From the NCBI GenBank assembly GCA_038245725.1, contig JBBRSD010000006.1:1-64000 (forward strand): a stretch of DNA of 64,000 nt. Reading direction: 5' to 3'. A program made the position numbers and the translations under genes. The DNA is from JBBRSD01 sp038245725 (GTDB lineage Bacteria > Actinomycetota > Coriobacteriia > Anaerosomatales > JAAXUF01). Positions 36,145-45,728 of the stretch are shown piece after piece. The notes beneath the pieces are model-generated. The model did not search any database. It saw nothing but the letters and a program-made list of their open reading frames with translations, and was not told where the DNA came from. Position 1 is the stretch's first letter. Every line of letters begins with the position of its first letter.

Positions 36145-39100
36145 AGCACAGGCCTATCGGCGCCGGGCAATCGCGGCACGTCGACTCATCTGCCGCGCGC
36201 GGGGCGCCGAAGTCGCTCCCGGCGATCTGGCCGTAACGTGCATCGATTTCCGCGCGGAGCGGTTCCGCGTCGGCCGCGCCGAAAACGAAGCGGACCTCCT
36301 GCGGGGCACCGTCGGAGTCGATGACCTCGGGCCGCACGAACACCACTTCCGCCGAGTCGCAGCCGTCGACGAGAGCCGCAAGCGCGTAGCACTGGGCCTG
36401 GAGCTTGTAGCGGGCGGGCAGCTCGTCGGGCGTCCCTGACGTCCCTGACTTGTAGTCGATGATGAGCGCGGAGTCGCCACTTCTCGCATAGAGGTCGATC
36501 GTCCCGGTGAGAAGGCACTCCCCGCCCGTGATCGGCAGCGCGAACGGCATCTCACGCGCCACGCGCTCGTGCGAGAGGGCACGCTTGGCGGTGTCCGATT
36601 GCACGAACCGCTCCGCTGCCACGCGCAACCTCTCACGCTGCGGCCCATCCAGCTCGTATTGTCTGGCTAGTGCCAGGACGCGACTGTCATGCGGCATAAG
36701 GCCGTCCCGGGTCACCAGCTGGAGAACAGCGTGCAGCGCGCTACCGAATCGAGTCGGATTCGGAGCCCCAGGCGCGGTGATTTCAATCGCGGACAATCCG
36801 AGCACGTCTTGAACGAAGAACTTCCGTTGGCACTGCTCGAACAGGTGTAGTGACGAGTATGAGAGCCTGGCGGGCGTGGTCGCCCCGGCGCTCGGGCTCC
36901 CGAAGCACTCGCCGGCCTCCGGAGCAAGAACGCAGCGCACCGCGCTCGAGCTCCCGCCGAGCTCGCCGGGAGCCTCGGCCATAATCTCCTCAGCGTCAAG
37001 AACGCTGACTCGGCACGTCGCGACCTGGCCGGTCTCACCGTCTGCCAGCGCCGCGAGCATGTCACTCGTCCCAGCGATGGGCACGCTCACGCCGAGGAGA
37101 CGCGCGAGCTTCATGAGGTCGTGCTTGGCCGACGATCCGTTCTTTGGCCGCAGATTCATCGAGCCGCTCGCGATGAGCAGCTCGCGAGCGCGCGTGAACG
37201 CGACGTAGAGCACGCGTTCCGCCTCTTGCTCGCTTGCCGTACGCTCCGCGTCAGCAAACTCGGTCGTCCAGTTGCTTTCCGGCGGCTTCGACCCGTCGTC
37301 GCCAGTCGGCGGCGAAAGTGCGACGCGCAGCACTCCCCCGTCGGGACGCATTCTTGCGATCGCCGAGCCGCCCCGGCCCGAAGCCGCGAGATCTGGAACC
37401 ACGACCACCGGAAACTCGAGTCCCTTGGATGCATGGACGCTCATTATGCGCACCGCACGCGAGCCATCGTCGGCAATCGACGCAGGCGCCTCACTGTCGC
37501 CGAGGCGCTCCTTTGTGTCGAGGTACGCTGCGAACGCGGCAGGGCCAGTCCCCTCGCTCGCCTCGAACGCCGATGCCTGTCGCGAGAACTTCAGCACGTT
37601 CGCGAACGCATCCCGTCCTACGTTGCCTCGCGACAGCAGACGTATGTCGTAGCCGGCGTGTTCCACGGCCTGGAGTAAGACATCCGCCAATGGCCGTGAA
37701 CCGACATCGCCCCGCGCAACGTCGATCATTTCGACCAGTCGCTGAGCCGCTAGTCCATCGTCGCCTCCGAGCGCACATCCCTTGTCCCGGACGACGTTCC
37801 ACAACGGCCGTTTGTCCTGGCCGTCAGGCGCGAGCCTTAGCCGTGCGAGCCCGTCATCCGACAGGGGGCAGAACTCCGATGCAAGCAGTTCGCCAACGGC
37901 CGACCCGTCAGCCGGATTCGCAATCGCACGCGTGAGCGCACGCATGATTGCGATCTCCTCGAGTCCGAAGAACCGGCTGCCCCCCACGATGACCGCGGGG
38001 ACTTCCGCAGCGGCGAGTGCCTCCGCGTACACGTGCGCGTTCGAGTACGCACGTATGAGGATCGCCATATCTCCCGGATCGACGCCCCCGTCACGCAGTG
38101 CTGCAAGTCTTCGTGCGATCTCCCAGGCTTCCGCGCGTCGCCCGATCGCGCTGTCTGCCGCGCTCGAGTCGACGAACACGGCCTCCACACGCGGTCGCTC
38201 GCCGAGAACGGGATCGAGCGGCTGAGCGGGCCGCCCCTCCGGCGGCGTCAGTCGCAGCAAGTCGCCGTCGAAGTACTCCTCGGAAGCGAAGACCGCGTTC
38301 ACGAACGAGAGCACTTCCGGGTGCGATCGGTAGTTCACTCCGAGGGGGATCTCGAGCGCGCCGTGCTCTCGCATCCGATTCCGATGGTTTCGATACACAT
38401 CGATGTCAGCCCCGCGGAACCGGTATATGGACTGCTTCTCATCACCCACTGTGCACAGGTTATCGCGGGATAGCGCCGAGACGAGCCGGAGCTGCAGCGC
38501 GTCGGTATCTTGGAACTCGTCGATCATCACGAGCCGGAAGCGCTTCCGATACCGCTCGGCAAGCGCCGTTTCGCGGGTCAAGAGCTCGACCGCGCCTACC
38601 TGGAGGTCGTCAAAGTCAAGAACGCCGGCGGCCTTCTTGCGCGTCGCGAACTCGGCCGAGAACGCGCAAATGAGTGAGTGCAGCCCCTTCGCGAGCGGCG
38701 CCACGACGGCTGCGCCGACTTCGCCCCTGAGCGCGGAGCATCGCGCGTTGCTGTTTTCGCTCTCGCACTCAAGACCTTTCACCCTGCGTAGCGGCTTGTA
38801 GGCGCCAACGAGCGCCGCCAGCGCGGCAATCGTTTCGCCCTCATCGGCGACCGATTCCCCCAGCTCGAGAGCCCTGCCGAGGAGATGCGCGCACCGGTCC
38901 GAGAACTCGACCGGCGATTTCGCCGTCCCGCTGTACTCCCGACACGAGACGGTGCCGTCTGAGAACAGATCGGTCGCACTTCGCAGAAGCTGGTCCACGG
39001 GAGCCGCGCCCTCGATCACGATGTCGCCGGGCGTCAAGCCGCGCACGGCGAGTTCTCGCGTGACCGCTACGACGGTCTCGAACACTCGGCTGTAGTTGTA

Positions 39101-39568
39101 GGCATCGAGCAAGGCCCCGACGTTCTCGTCTGATGCGAGCAGCGCGACGGCCGCGCGCTCAAGAGCCTCGCCACGGATTCTGCCCGCCGCAACGGTATCC
39201 GCAATCGCGAAGAGCGGATCCACACCCGCCTCGAAAGCGTGGCGACGCAACAATCTGCTGCAAAGCCCGTGAATCGTTGAGACCCACGCGCCGTCGACAC
39301 GGCGCGCCTCGTCGACGAAGCCCTGACTGCGCAGCGTCACGCGCACGCGATCCGCGAGTTCTCCGGCGGCCTTCTCGGTGAACGTGATTGCGACGATGTC
39401 GTCTACCGAGGCGGGAATCCACGCGGCCACCCGATTCGGAAGCACGGCGTTGATGAAGCGTTCTGTGAGCATGCGAGTCTTGCCCGAGCCTGCGCCGGCG
39501 GTCACGAAGACGTCGCGGTCCAGTGAGGACGCGGCCTTTTGCTGGTCGGGATTGAGAGCGAAGGTCAC
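36128..39568 (-). CDS. addA: AddA-like helicase-nuclease subunit (UvrD family, PD-(D/E)XK)
   Basis: A 1146-residue subunit of the AddAB recombination enzyme that resects double-strand breaks. Helicase motifs: Q motif LNPDQQKAAS, Walker A VTAGAGSGKTRMLTERF, motif II VMIDEFQDTDALQL, motif III GDEKQSIYRFRGAD, motif V SVHASKGLEFPVVVV, motif VI YVAFTRARELL. The C-terminal nuclease has GTIDLYARSGDSALIIDYKSG. Cysteines in FEQCQRKFF and in CRDCPAPIGLC could form an Fe-S staple, more usual in AddB. The GTG at 39568 overlaps the addB stop as GTGA, after a G-run. Confidence 0.9.
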   Translation of the reverse strand: MTFALNPDQQKAASSLDRDVFVTAGAGSGKTRMLTERFINAVLPNRVAAWIPASVDDIVAITFTEKAAGELADRVRVTLRSQGFVDEARRVDGAWVSTIHGLCSRLLRRHAFEAGVDPLFAIADTVAAGRIRGEALERAAVALLASDENVGALLDAYNYSRVFETVVAVTRELAVRGLTPGDIVIEGAAPVDQLLRSATDLFSDGTVSCREYSGTAKSPVEFSDRCAHLLGRALELGESVADEGETIAALAALVGAYKPLRRVKGLECESENSNARCSALRGEVGAAVVAPLAKGLHSLICAFSAEFATRKKAAGVLDFDDLQVGAVELLTRETALAERYRKRFRLVMIDEFQDTDALQLRLVSALSRDNLCTVGDEKQSIYRFRGADIDVYRNHRNRMREHGALEIPLGVNYRSHPEVLSFVNAVFASEEYFDGDLLRLTPPEGRPAQPLDPVLGERPRVEAVFVDSSAADSAIGRRAEAWEIARRLAALRDGGVDPGDMAILIRAYSNAHVYAEALAAAEVPAVIVGGSRFFGLEEIAIMRALTRAIANPADGSAVGELLASEFCPLSDDGLARLRLAPDGQDKRPLWNVVRDKGCALGGDDGLAAQRLVEMIDVARGDVGSRPLADVLLQAVEHAGYDIRLLSRGNVGRDAFANVLKFSRQASAFEASEGTGPAAFAAYLDTKERLGDSEAPASIADDGSRAVRIMSVHASKGLEFPVVVVPDLAASGRGGSAIARMRPDGGVLRVALSPPTGDDGSKPPESNWTTEFADAERTASEQEAERVLYVAFTRARELLIASGSMNLRPKNGSSAKHDLMKLARLLGVSVPIAGTSDMLAALADGETGQVATCRVSVLDAEEIMAEAPGELGGSSSAVRCVLAPEAGECFGSPSAGATTPARLSYSSLHLFEQCQRKFFVQDVLGLSAIEITAPGAPNPTRFGSALHAVLQLVTRDGLMPHDSRVLALARQYELDGPQRERLRVAAERFVQSDTAKRALSHERVAREMPFALPITGGECLLTGTIDLYARSGDSALIIDYKSGTSGTPDELPARYKLQAQCYALAALVDGCDSAEVVFVRPEVIDSDGAPQEVRFVFGAADAEPLRAEIDARYGQIAGSDFGAPRAADESTCRDCPAPIGLCSNASP

Positions 39569-42417
39569 CGTGACGCCCCCCCACACAGCGCCCTCAGCGC
39601 GCAGAACCGGCACGTGCTCCCATCGGACGGTTCCCTCGGCACACGACCTGCCCGAATGCCTGCAACCGCCACCTCGACCCGCGCTTCGGCTTCCCCCACC
39701 AGCGCATCGAAGGATTCTCGGCCGATCGAGTCGCATTCGTCACCGAAAGCAAGCGCTCCGCCGACCAGATCGGCTCGCCAGAACCCGCGCATCTGACGCG
39801 ACCGCAGCGAGCGGTAGACCGAGCCGGCCACAGGGAGACCGAACGCCTCGCCTGCCGCGAGCGCGTACACGACCGCCTGCACCTTGCCCTCCTTGGCGAA
39901 GCGTTCGTGTCCAGGAACCACTCGCGAAGACTTGTAGTCGGTCACGAACACGGCGTCCTCGGACCTGTCGATTCGGTCGATGCGCCCTTTGAACTTCGCG
40001 CCGCCCACAACGATGTCACCGCCGCCCGATTCGCCGAAAGCGAACTCGTGATTAGCGGGCGTGAACCCCGGCAATACGGTCACGTCGTCGGAGACAGCCG
40101 TGCGAACCCACCGTACGGCGCGTTCGATGGCTAGCTCCTCCGCCAAACCGTTAGCCATTGCGTCGACATGCCGCTCTACAACGATACGTTGGAGCAGTCT
40201 CTGGGCGTCGGGCAAGTTCTCAAGGGTCACGCGCTGCGCGCCAAGCGCCGCTGGCAGGGCATCGTAGAACGCCGTCAGAAGCGCGTGGGCGATCGTACCA
40301 ACAGCTCGCGCATCCACCTCGACGTCGATCTCCTCAGGCCGCACCACGCGTTCGTAGAACCAGCGATAAGGACACTGCAGATACGCCTCGATCTCTGTCG
40401 CCGAGAACACGTCCGCGGCCGCGAGCTGATTGAGGACGCCGGCATCGTGCAGCTCGCCCCGTATTGGGCTTCTCAACGCGCAATCGCCTTCGGAAGCCTG
40501 TTTCCGCAGCTCACGGCGTCCACGCGTGAACACCGGAGCCGCTGTGGCGACATCTGCGGCACTCAGACGCTCGCGCAGAGGCCCCTCGGACGGCCATTCG
40601 GCGTCACTCTCTTCGGGCCTTCGATACGCGTCGACAACCTCCTCGAACAGAACCGATGGTCGCATTGGAGCTCCCCGGTCGTCAGCCTCCTTGCGCACAA
40701 GAAACAATCCACTACGCGCCCTCGAAACCGCCAGGTAGAACGAAAGCCGTGCGTGCTCCTCGCCCCGCGTAGCCGAGCCTGGTGCAAACACAGCACGCAG
40801 TTCCTCGGAAAGCGAATCCGGATCGGCGGCCGGCAGTTCAGCCTCCGTGAGCCCGCCGAGAACCACCGTGTCGAACCGCCGCGACCTCAGACGGGCAATC
40901 TCTGTTACCTGCACTACGCCCACTCGTTCCCCAGCGGTACCTCCCGAGACGACGGTGCTCAGCGCGACGAGCACGTCGCTTGCTGAGAAGGGGGTCCCCT
41001 CGGCGGACGCCATTTCGCCGATCGCCCGAACGACCGCGCGTGCCACAGCCACATCTCGCTCGAGCTCGACAGCCAGTTCGCCATCGTTACCGCAACCGCG
41101 CTCAAGGGACTTCGAGGCCGCGGCCGACACGAGCGAATGCACGAGGTTTTGCCATTTCTTTCCATTGGCGCCGGTCACGCCCTCGTGCGCGAGGTCGCGC
41201 ACCGTCTCGGCAGCCTGTCCGAGATGCGTCCCGATTCGCGCTGCCATATCAGCCAGCAGCCGACTCGGGTCCGTGACGCGGAGCCGCCTCCACTCCCTAT
41301 CGATTGCTGCGGCCGTTTCGGCTGACACGTCGCTGTGCGGACCGAGCAGCACCCCCAGTGCCGTCGCCCGATCTCCCGATCCGAGGGCCAACGTCACTAG
41401 AGCACCGATCGAGCGGCCCAGCGGCGTCACGGCCACTGGTCGGGCAAGGTCGATCTCGCACGGAACGCCTTCAGCGGTCAACGCAGTCTCCAGCCGGTGA
41501 GCCGCAACTCCAAGATCGGGGAATGCCACGACGATGCGTTCTGGAGCGATGCCCGATTCCACGGATTCAGCCACACGCCTCGCGACCAGCGCCGCCTCGG
41601 CCTCCGAACCGGCGGCCAGTCCCACGCGAACGGCCCCGTCACTGCGCACGCCCACCACGCCTGCGTAAAGCCGGTCGATGAGATCGACCAATTCGCCTTC
41701 TGCCTCCGCCTCGGGAACCTGTGTGACGCTCCTGGCCCGCGCCTGAAGCCGCTCGGCAGTCGCATCCAGCGCGCGCGTGGGAGCGAAGCCGTCTTCCCAC
41801 GTTAAGGCGATGACGACGTCGTTTCTCTGCGAGAGTCCCTCGAGCAGCGCGAGTTCCGGCTCATCAAGATCCGCGAATCGATTGGCCGCAACAAGTCCTT
41901 CGAGGCTGACCGGTTCCGCACCTAGCGCACGCCATGCCTCGGAGCGCTCCACGAGCCCGGCTCCACGAAGAAGTCCTCTGTACCGACGACAGATTGCGTC
42001 GATTCCGCTCATTGTCTCGGATTCGAGGGCGCGCGGATCGGGGGCGTTCTCGGCCATTATCTGCACGATCCGCACTATGATCGCCGAGAAACCGGCCGTG
42101 CCCGATACTGAGGCGAGTGCCGCGGAGGGGACCTCGACAATCGCCCTCCGGACGAACGCCTCTCGCGACGCGCCGGCGACGATGCGCCGGCCGTCTCCGT
42201 GCAGCCGCCACAGGCTGTCAGCCCACTGCGTCAGCGTCGAAACGACCAACCCGACCGGTGCCTTCTCGGCGTACTCATGCTCGGCGCGACGAACATCGGC
42301 AACGCTCGGTAGCAGCAGCATGGGCGTGTGCCCGCAGGCAAGCGACTCAAGCAGCCGCTCGTTGATAACGCCCGTCTTGCCCGAGTTGGCTCGCCCGGTT
42401 ATCAGATGCAGCGACAT
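39565..42417 (-). CDS. addB: AddB-like helicase/nuclease subunit
   Basis: A 950-residue partner of AddA. The N-terminal Walker A is GRANSGKTGVI. The middle is a UvrD-like fold with degenerate motifs, although IARLRSRRFDTVVLGGLTEAELP and FYLAVSRARSGLFL correspond to motifs V and VI. The C-terminal nuclease has the Fe-S staple cysteines (YLQCPYRWFYERVV and CRFCALRALC) and catalytic FKGRIDRID...VTDYKSS. Overall length and the addB-then-addA order match the family. GAGGGGAG lies before the ATG. The operon reads away from rlmN's direction. Confidence 0.9.
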   Translation of the reverse strand: MSLHLITGRANSGKTGVINERLLESLACGHTPMLLLPSVADVRRAEHEYAEKAPVGLVVSTLTQWADSLWRLHGDGRRIVAGASREAFVRRAIVEVPSAALASVSGTAGFSAIIVRIVQIMAENAPDPRALESETMSGIDAICRRYRGLLRGAGLVERSEAWRALGAEPVSLEGLVAANRFADLDEPELALLEGLSQRNDVVIALTWEDGFAPTRALDATAERLQARARSVTQVPEAEAEGELVDLIDRLYAGVVGVRSDGAVRVGLAAGSEAEAALVARRVAESVESGIAPERIVVAFPDLGVAAHRLETALTAEGVPCEIDLARPVAVTPLGRSIGALVTLALGSGDRATALGVLLGPHSDVSAETAAAIDREWRRLRVTDPSRLLADMAARIGTHLGQAAETVRDLAHEGVTGANGKKWQNLVHSLVSAAASKSLERGCGNDGELAVELERDVAVARAVVRAIGEMASAEGTPFSASDVLVALSTVVSGGTAGERVGVVQVTEIARLRSRRFDTVVLGGLTEAELPAADPDSLSEELRAVFAPGSATRGEEHARLSFYLAVSRARSGLFLVRKEADDRGAPMRPSVLFEEVVDAYRRPEESDAEWPSEGPLRERLSAADVATAAPVFTRGRRELRKQASEGDCALRSPIRGELHDAGVLNQLAAADVFSATEIEAYLQCPYRWFYERVVRPEEIDVEVDARAVGTIAHALLTAFYDALPAALGAQRVTLENLPDAQRLLQRIVVERHVDAMANGLAEELAIERAVRWVRTAVSDDVTVLPGFTPANHEFAFGESGGGDIVVGGAKFKGRIDRIDRSEDAVFVTDYKSSRVVPGHERFAKEGKVQAVVYALAAGEAFGLPVAGSVYRSLRSRQMRGFWRADLVGGALAFGDECDSIGRESFDALVGEAEARVEVAVAGIRAGRVPREPSDGSTCRFCALRALCGGASR

Positions 42418-42465
42418 GTCACTCCCCTCTCATCGGCAGGAGCACCATGCCAGAGGGGTCTGACA

Positions 42466-42759
42466 CTATCCTTGCGCTTGCGTGTAGCGCTGCACGCCTT
42501 CCTGGATCTCGCGAACTTTGCGCCACGCCGCTTCCTCGTCCCGCCCGAGATAGTGATCGACGCGTCCACCTATCAACTCTGCGGCGTGTTCCGCTCTTTC
42601 GGCTAGTCCCCGTGCAACATCGGCGGCCCTCAAAGCCTCGTTGGCGAGCCGCTGCCGCGTCTTGGAACCGCTGCTTGGCGCAAACAACATGCCCGCCACG
42701 AACCCCGCAAGCGCCCCGACGACGAGTCCAATGGGCAAATATTCCAGATTTCGTCTCAC
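42466..42759 (-). CDS. YtxH-like small membrane protein
   Basis: A 97-residue protein with one N-terminal helix with glycine zipper (PIGLVVGALAGFVAGMLFAPSSGSKTR, typical of YtxH-type proteins) and a helical, charged tail. The GTG at 42759 overlaps the parB stop as GTGA, so it is the last gene of the parA-parB operon. Members are often annotated as general stress or gas-vesicle-like proteins; the role here is unknown. Confidence 0.8.
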   Translation of the reverse strand: MRRNLEYLPIGLVVGALAGFVAGMLFAPSSGSKTRQRLANEALRAADVARGLAERAEHAAELIGGRVDHYLGRDEEAAWRKVREIQEGVQRYTQAQG

Positions 42760-43628
42760 TCTTCGCCTCCCATCACAGGCACCGCTTCAGTCAGCAGCGT
42801 GAAGATTCGTTCGAGCTCGTCTTCCCCGTGAAATTCGATCTCGATCTTGCCTTTGTCTTTTACGAGCCTGACCTTCACGTTGGTCGTAAGCAGCCGGCGA
42901 AGCCGCCGAGCCACAAGCTTGAACGCCTTGGGAGTGGCTGGCCGAGGAGCCCGGTCTACCTGGCCTGCGGCGTAGAGTCGCGCCAGGTTCTCCGCTTCCC
43001 GCACCGACAGTCCCTCGTCGACTATCTTCTGGGCGAGTTTGAGCCGAATCGCCTCGTCGGGAACCGACAGTACGGCGCGAGCGTGCCCCGCAGTCATCTT
43101 GCCCGTGTAAACGAGCTCTTGCACCTCGTCGGGCAAGTCCAACAAGCGGAGGGCGTTGGTGATAGTGGATCGCGACTTCGAGACTTTGTCTGCGAGCTCG
43201 GCTTGGGTCATGCGATATTCGGTCAACAGCCGACGATATCCCCGGGACTCTTCGATTGCGTTCAGGTCCTGGCGCTGCAAGTTCTCGATAAGCGCTAGTT
43301 CCAAGGACTCCGTCGCGGTCGTAGACATCACGCGTACCGGGACGCGCTGCAATCCAGCCAGTCGAGAGGCTCGCCAACGGCGTTCTCCTGCAATAATCTG
43401 GTAACCCTCCCCTTGCGCACGCACGATGATGGGCTGGAGAACGCCAACCTTCTTGATCGAATCCGAGAGCTCGGCGATGCCTTCTTCTCCGATATCAGTG
43501 CGAGGTTGTTCAGGGTTTGGTGAAATCATCTCAATCGCGAGTTCCGTGATCACATCTGATGCCTGCGAAGCCTGCGACGCGCTCGGGATGAGGGCGGAAA
43601 GTCCGCGGCCGAGCCCTCTCTTAGACAC
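42756..43628 (-). CDS. parB: Chromosome-partitioning protein ParB (CTPase, parS-binding)
   Basis: A 290-residue ParB. N-terminal KRGLGRGLSALIP (ParA-interacting), CTP-binding GERRWRASRLAGL and ENLQRQDLNAIEE, then the parS-reading HTH (MTQAELADKVSKSRSTITNALRLLDLP, TAGHARAVLSV), and a C-terminal dimer domain. The GTG at 43628 has GGAAG upstream and overlaps parA by eight bases; a TTG six bases earlier is possible. Its likely target sites, two parS copies, lie 1.6 kb away at the rsmG start. Confidence 0.96.
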   Translation of the reverse strand: MSKRGLGRGLSALIPSASQASQASDVITELAIEMISPNPEQPRTDIGEEGIAELSDSIKKVGVLQPIIVRAQGEGYQIIAGERRWRASRLAGLQRVPVRVMSTTATESLELALIENLQRQDLNAIEESRGYRRLLTEYRMTQAELADKVSKSRSTITNALRLLDLPDEVQELVYTGKMTAGHARAVLSVPDEAIRLKLAQKIVDEGLSVREAENLARLYAAGQVDRAPRPATPKAFKLVARRLRRLLTTNVKVRLVKDKGKIEIEFHGEDELERIFTLLTEAVPVMGGEE

Positions 43629-44418
43629 GGTCAATCACTTCCTTCGAAAGGTTCCTGTAGGCGTCGGCGCCTTTGCCCGACGGATCATAGAGCATTACGG
43701 GCTGCCCGAAGCTCGGGGCTTCAGAGAGCCGTACCGTCCGAGGGATCAGAGTCCTGAAGACCTTGTCTTCGAAGAAGTCCTTGACCTCCTCGACCACCTG
43801 CTGAGCTAATCGTGTTCTGGAATCGTACATGGTCATGACCACGCCGAAGACCTCGAGTTCTGGGTTCAAATGGGTCTTCACGAGTCGCACGCTATCCAAA
43901 AGCTTCGAGAGCCCTTCGAGTGCGTAGTACTCGCACTGAATCGGGATGAGAAGCCCCTCGGCCGCAGTTAGCGCGTTGATCGTCAGCAGACCGAGAGACG
44001 GCGGGCAATCGATGATGATGAACTCGAAGTCGCGCTTCACTGGCTCAATGATCGCCTTGAGCCGGCCTTCGCGGCTCATGGCAGACACGAGCTCTATCTC
44101 TGCGCCCGCAAGTTGGATTGTGGCAGGCGCTACGAAGACGTGCTCGATCTCGACAGGCTCGATAATCGCGGCAAGCGGCGTATCGCCGAGAAGCGCATTG
44201 TAGATGCACAGCTCACGCTGATTCTTGTTGAGCCCGAAACCAGAGGTAGCGTTCCCTTGGGGATCAAGGTCCAACAGGAGAACCTTCTTGCCCTCCTGGC
44301 CGAGCGCGGCCGACAGGTTGACGGCGGTAGTGCTCTTCCCGACGCCGCCCTTCTGATTCACCACAGCAAGGATCTTGGCGTCCCAGGGACCGCCCGCACC
44401 GTCTGCGTTCGCCTCCAT
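43621..44418 (-). CDS. parA: Chromosome-partitioning ATPase ParA/Soj
   Basis: A 265-residue ParA. The deviant Walker A AVVNQKGGVGKSTTAVNLSA, Walker A' DLDPQGNATSGFG and motif IIDCPPSLGLLTINAL are all present. The ATG at 44418 was chosen because a GGGGGGTGT site directly precedes it; the longer frame upstream is not supported. It forms an operon with parB and the YtxH-like gene and lies 49 bases downstream of rsmG. Confidence 0.96.
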   Translation of the reverse strand: MEANADGAGGPWDAKILAVVNQKGGVGKSTTAVNLSAALGQEGKKVLLLDLDPQGNATSGFGLNKNQRELCIYNALLGDTPLAAIIEPVEIEHVFVAPATIQLAGAEIELVSAMSREGRLKAIIEPVKRDFEFIIIDCPPSLGLLTINALTAAEGLLIPIQCEYYALEGLSKLLDSVRLVKTHLNPELEVFGVVMTMYDSRTRLAQQVVEEVKDFFEDKVFRTLIPRTVRLSEAPSFGQPVMLYDPSGKGADAYRNLSKEVIDRV

Positions 44419-44467
44419 ACACCCCCCAATCCCATCCGTGTGTATCCGCACAGGAGTATAGAGGACT

Positions 44468-45205
44468 TTAGGACCTTCGCACACCCTCGATCAGGGGCGA
44501 CTTCTGCGCCAGCCCCACGCGCCTAGGAAGCTTGACCTTCGCGGCGCCGGACTTCACGTACGCGATTATCGTTCGTCTCTCGGTCCCGCCCGGCACGATG
44601 CATTCGCGGAGGCTCACCTGCTCCATTCCCACAAGCGCGGCCACTCTTCCCGCGTGATTAAGCTCTTCGGTATCAGGAGCACCTTTCAGCGCGACGAAGC
44701 GCCCACCGATCGGAAGAAGAGGGGAGGCCAGTTCAAGTAGCGAGGGCAGGCCCGACACCGCACGCGCCGTGATCACAGAGAACGTCTGGTCCTTCGACTG
44801 TGCCAACGTCTCCGCCCGAGCGGTAACCACCTCGACTTCACCTGACAGCCCCACTTCTTGCAAAACGGCGTTGACAGCGGCTGACTTCTTGCCGACGGAG
44901 TCAAGCAGAACGCCCCGTCTCCTCGAAGCGATGCAGAGGGGGACTCCCGGGAACCCGCCTCCCGAGCCCAAGTCGAGCAGAACTCCCTCTGAGGCGGCAT
45001 TGACTTCGGGCAGCGCCAGCAGCGAATCAATGAGATGCAGCCTCACGCCGTTTCCCGCATCTGAGATTCGCGTGAGGTTTACAGATTGATTCTTCTCGAT
45101 GATGCCATCGAGATATTCACCCATAACTCTGAGCGCCGATTGACTGACCGTGATCGCCGCCTCGGCGGCGAATCTCTCTAAGTCCATCATGTCTGCATCA
45201 GTCAT
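44468..45205 (-). CDS. rsmG: 16S rRNA (guanine527-N7)-methyltransferase RsmG
   Basis: A 245-residue SAM methyltransferase. Family marks: QSVNLTRISD, HLIDSLLALP, VLLDLGSGGGFPGVPLCIA (SAM loop), SVGKKSAAVNAVL and ITARAVSGLPSLLELASPLL. The start is uncertain: ATG at 45205 sits directly beside a parS site and no good ribosome binding site is seen; ATGs at 45190 or 45187 are alternatives. An earlier GTG lies inside the second parS. It reads toward parA-parB and may share their transcript. Confidence 0.93.
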   Translation of the reverse strand: MTDADMMDLERFAAEAAITVSQSALRVMGEYLDGIIEKNQSVNLTRISDAGNGVRLHLIDSLLALPEVNAASEGVLLDLGSGGGFPGVPLCIASRRRGVLLDSVGKKSAAVNAVLQEVGLSGEVEVVTARAETLAQSKDQTFSVITARAVSGLPSLLELASPLLPIGGRFVALKGAPDTEELNHAGRVAALVGMEQVSLRECIVPGGTERRTIIAYVKSGAAKVKLPRRVGLAQKSPLIEGVRRS

Positions 45206-45206
45206 A

Positions 45207-45222
45207 TGTTTCACGTGAAACC
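45207..45222. promoter_or_regulatory. parS site 1
   Basis: TGTTTCACGTGAAACC matches the 16-bp parS consensus TGTTTCACGTGAAACA at 15 positions. It abuts the likely start codon of rsmG. Confidence 0.92.
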
Positions 45223-45266
45223 TTTCGCCGTCTCGACGTCGTGAGTCTATCACTCGGCGTGGATGA

Positions 45267-45282
45267 TGTTTCACGTGAAACC
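45267..45282. promoter_or_regulatory. parS site 2
   Basis: An identical 16-mer to site 1, exactly 60 bases away (start to start) and in the same orientation; 15 of 16 match the parS consensus. parB is encoded nearby. Confidence 0.92.
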
Positions 45283-45683
45283 AGTAGTTACACGCGTTGT
45301 TCCTTCATGAGGATTGCGAATGCGGTTTCCACGACTCAGATTCTCGACTCAGAGCTTTGAGTCATCGGCGCGCGTCAGGCCAACGCACATACTCAATCGG
45401 AACGGGGCTTGTCGGGGGCGCTTCGATCACGGCGAGCGCGAGGATAACCGATTCAGGCCGACGAGCTTCTTCGTCGACGAGGTTCCTACGTCCTGTTCGG
45501 GGCTCGTATCGACGCGACCGACTGTACACGCGAGCAGACACTGTTTCTCTGCGGATAGAAGGCACCGCGCAGGCGAATCATCACGCCGCAATGACTGGAA
45601 CGAGGCACGGTGCCTGCGAACGGGTTTCGTTAGGCCAGTCTCCCTCCGAGGCGAGTTCTCACGCCGCGCCTGGACAAAAGGAA
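45283..45683. other. Gene-free stretch between parS and the jag operon terminator
   Basis: About 400 bases in an otherwise compact cluster with no coding region that I can support. A short symmetric element GACTCA...TTGAGTC occurs at about 45345-45365. It presumably holds the rsmG promoter; no clear -35/-10 pair was found. Confidence 0.4.
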
Positions 45684-45704
45684 GGGGGCGCTTGTGGCGC
45701 CCCC
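45684..45704 (-). terminator. Rho-independent terminator of the rpmH-jag operon
   Basis: Perfect 8-bp stem GGGGGCGC/GCGCCCCC with 5-base loop. On the minus strand it is followed by TTCCTTTTGT and lies 25 bases after the jag stop. Confidence 0.88.
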
Positions 45705-45728
45705 GAAACATATCGCGCGTTAGCAGAA

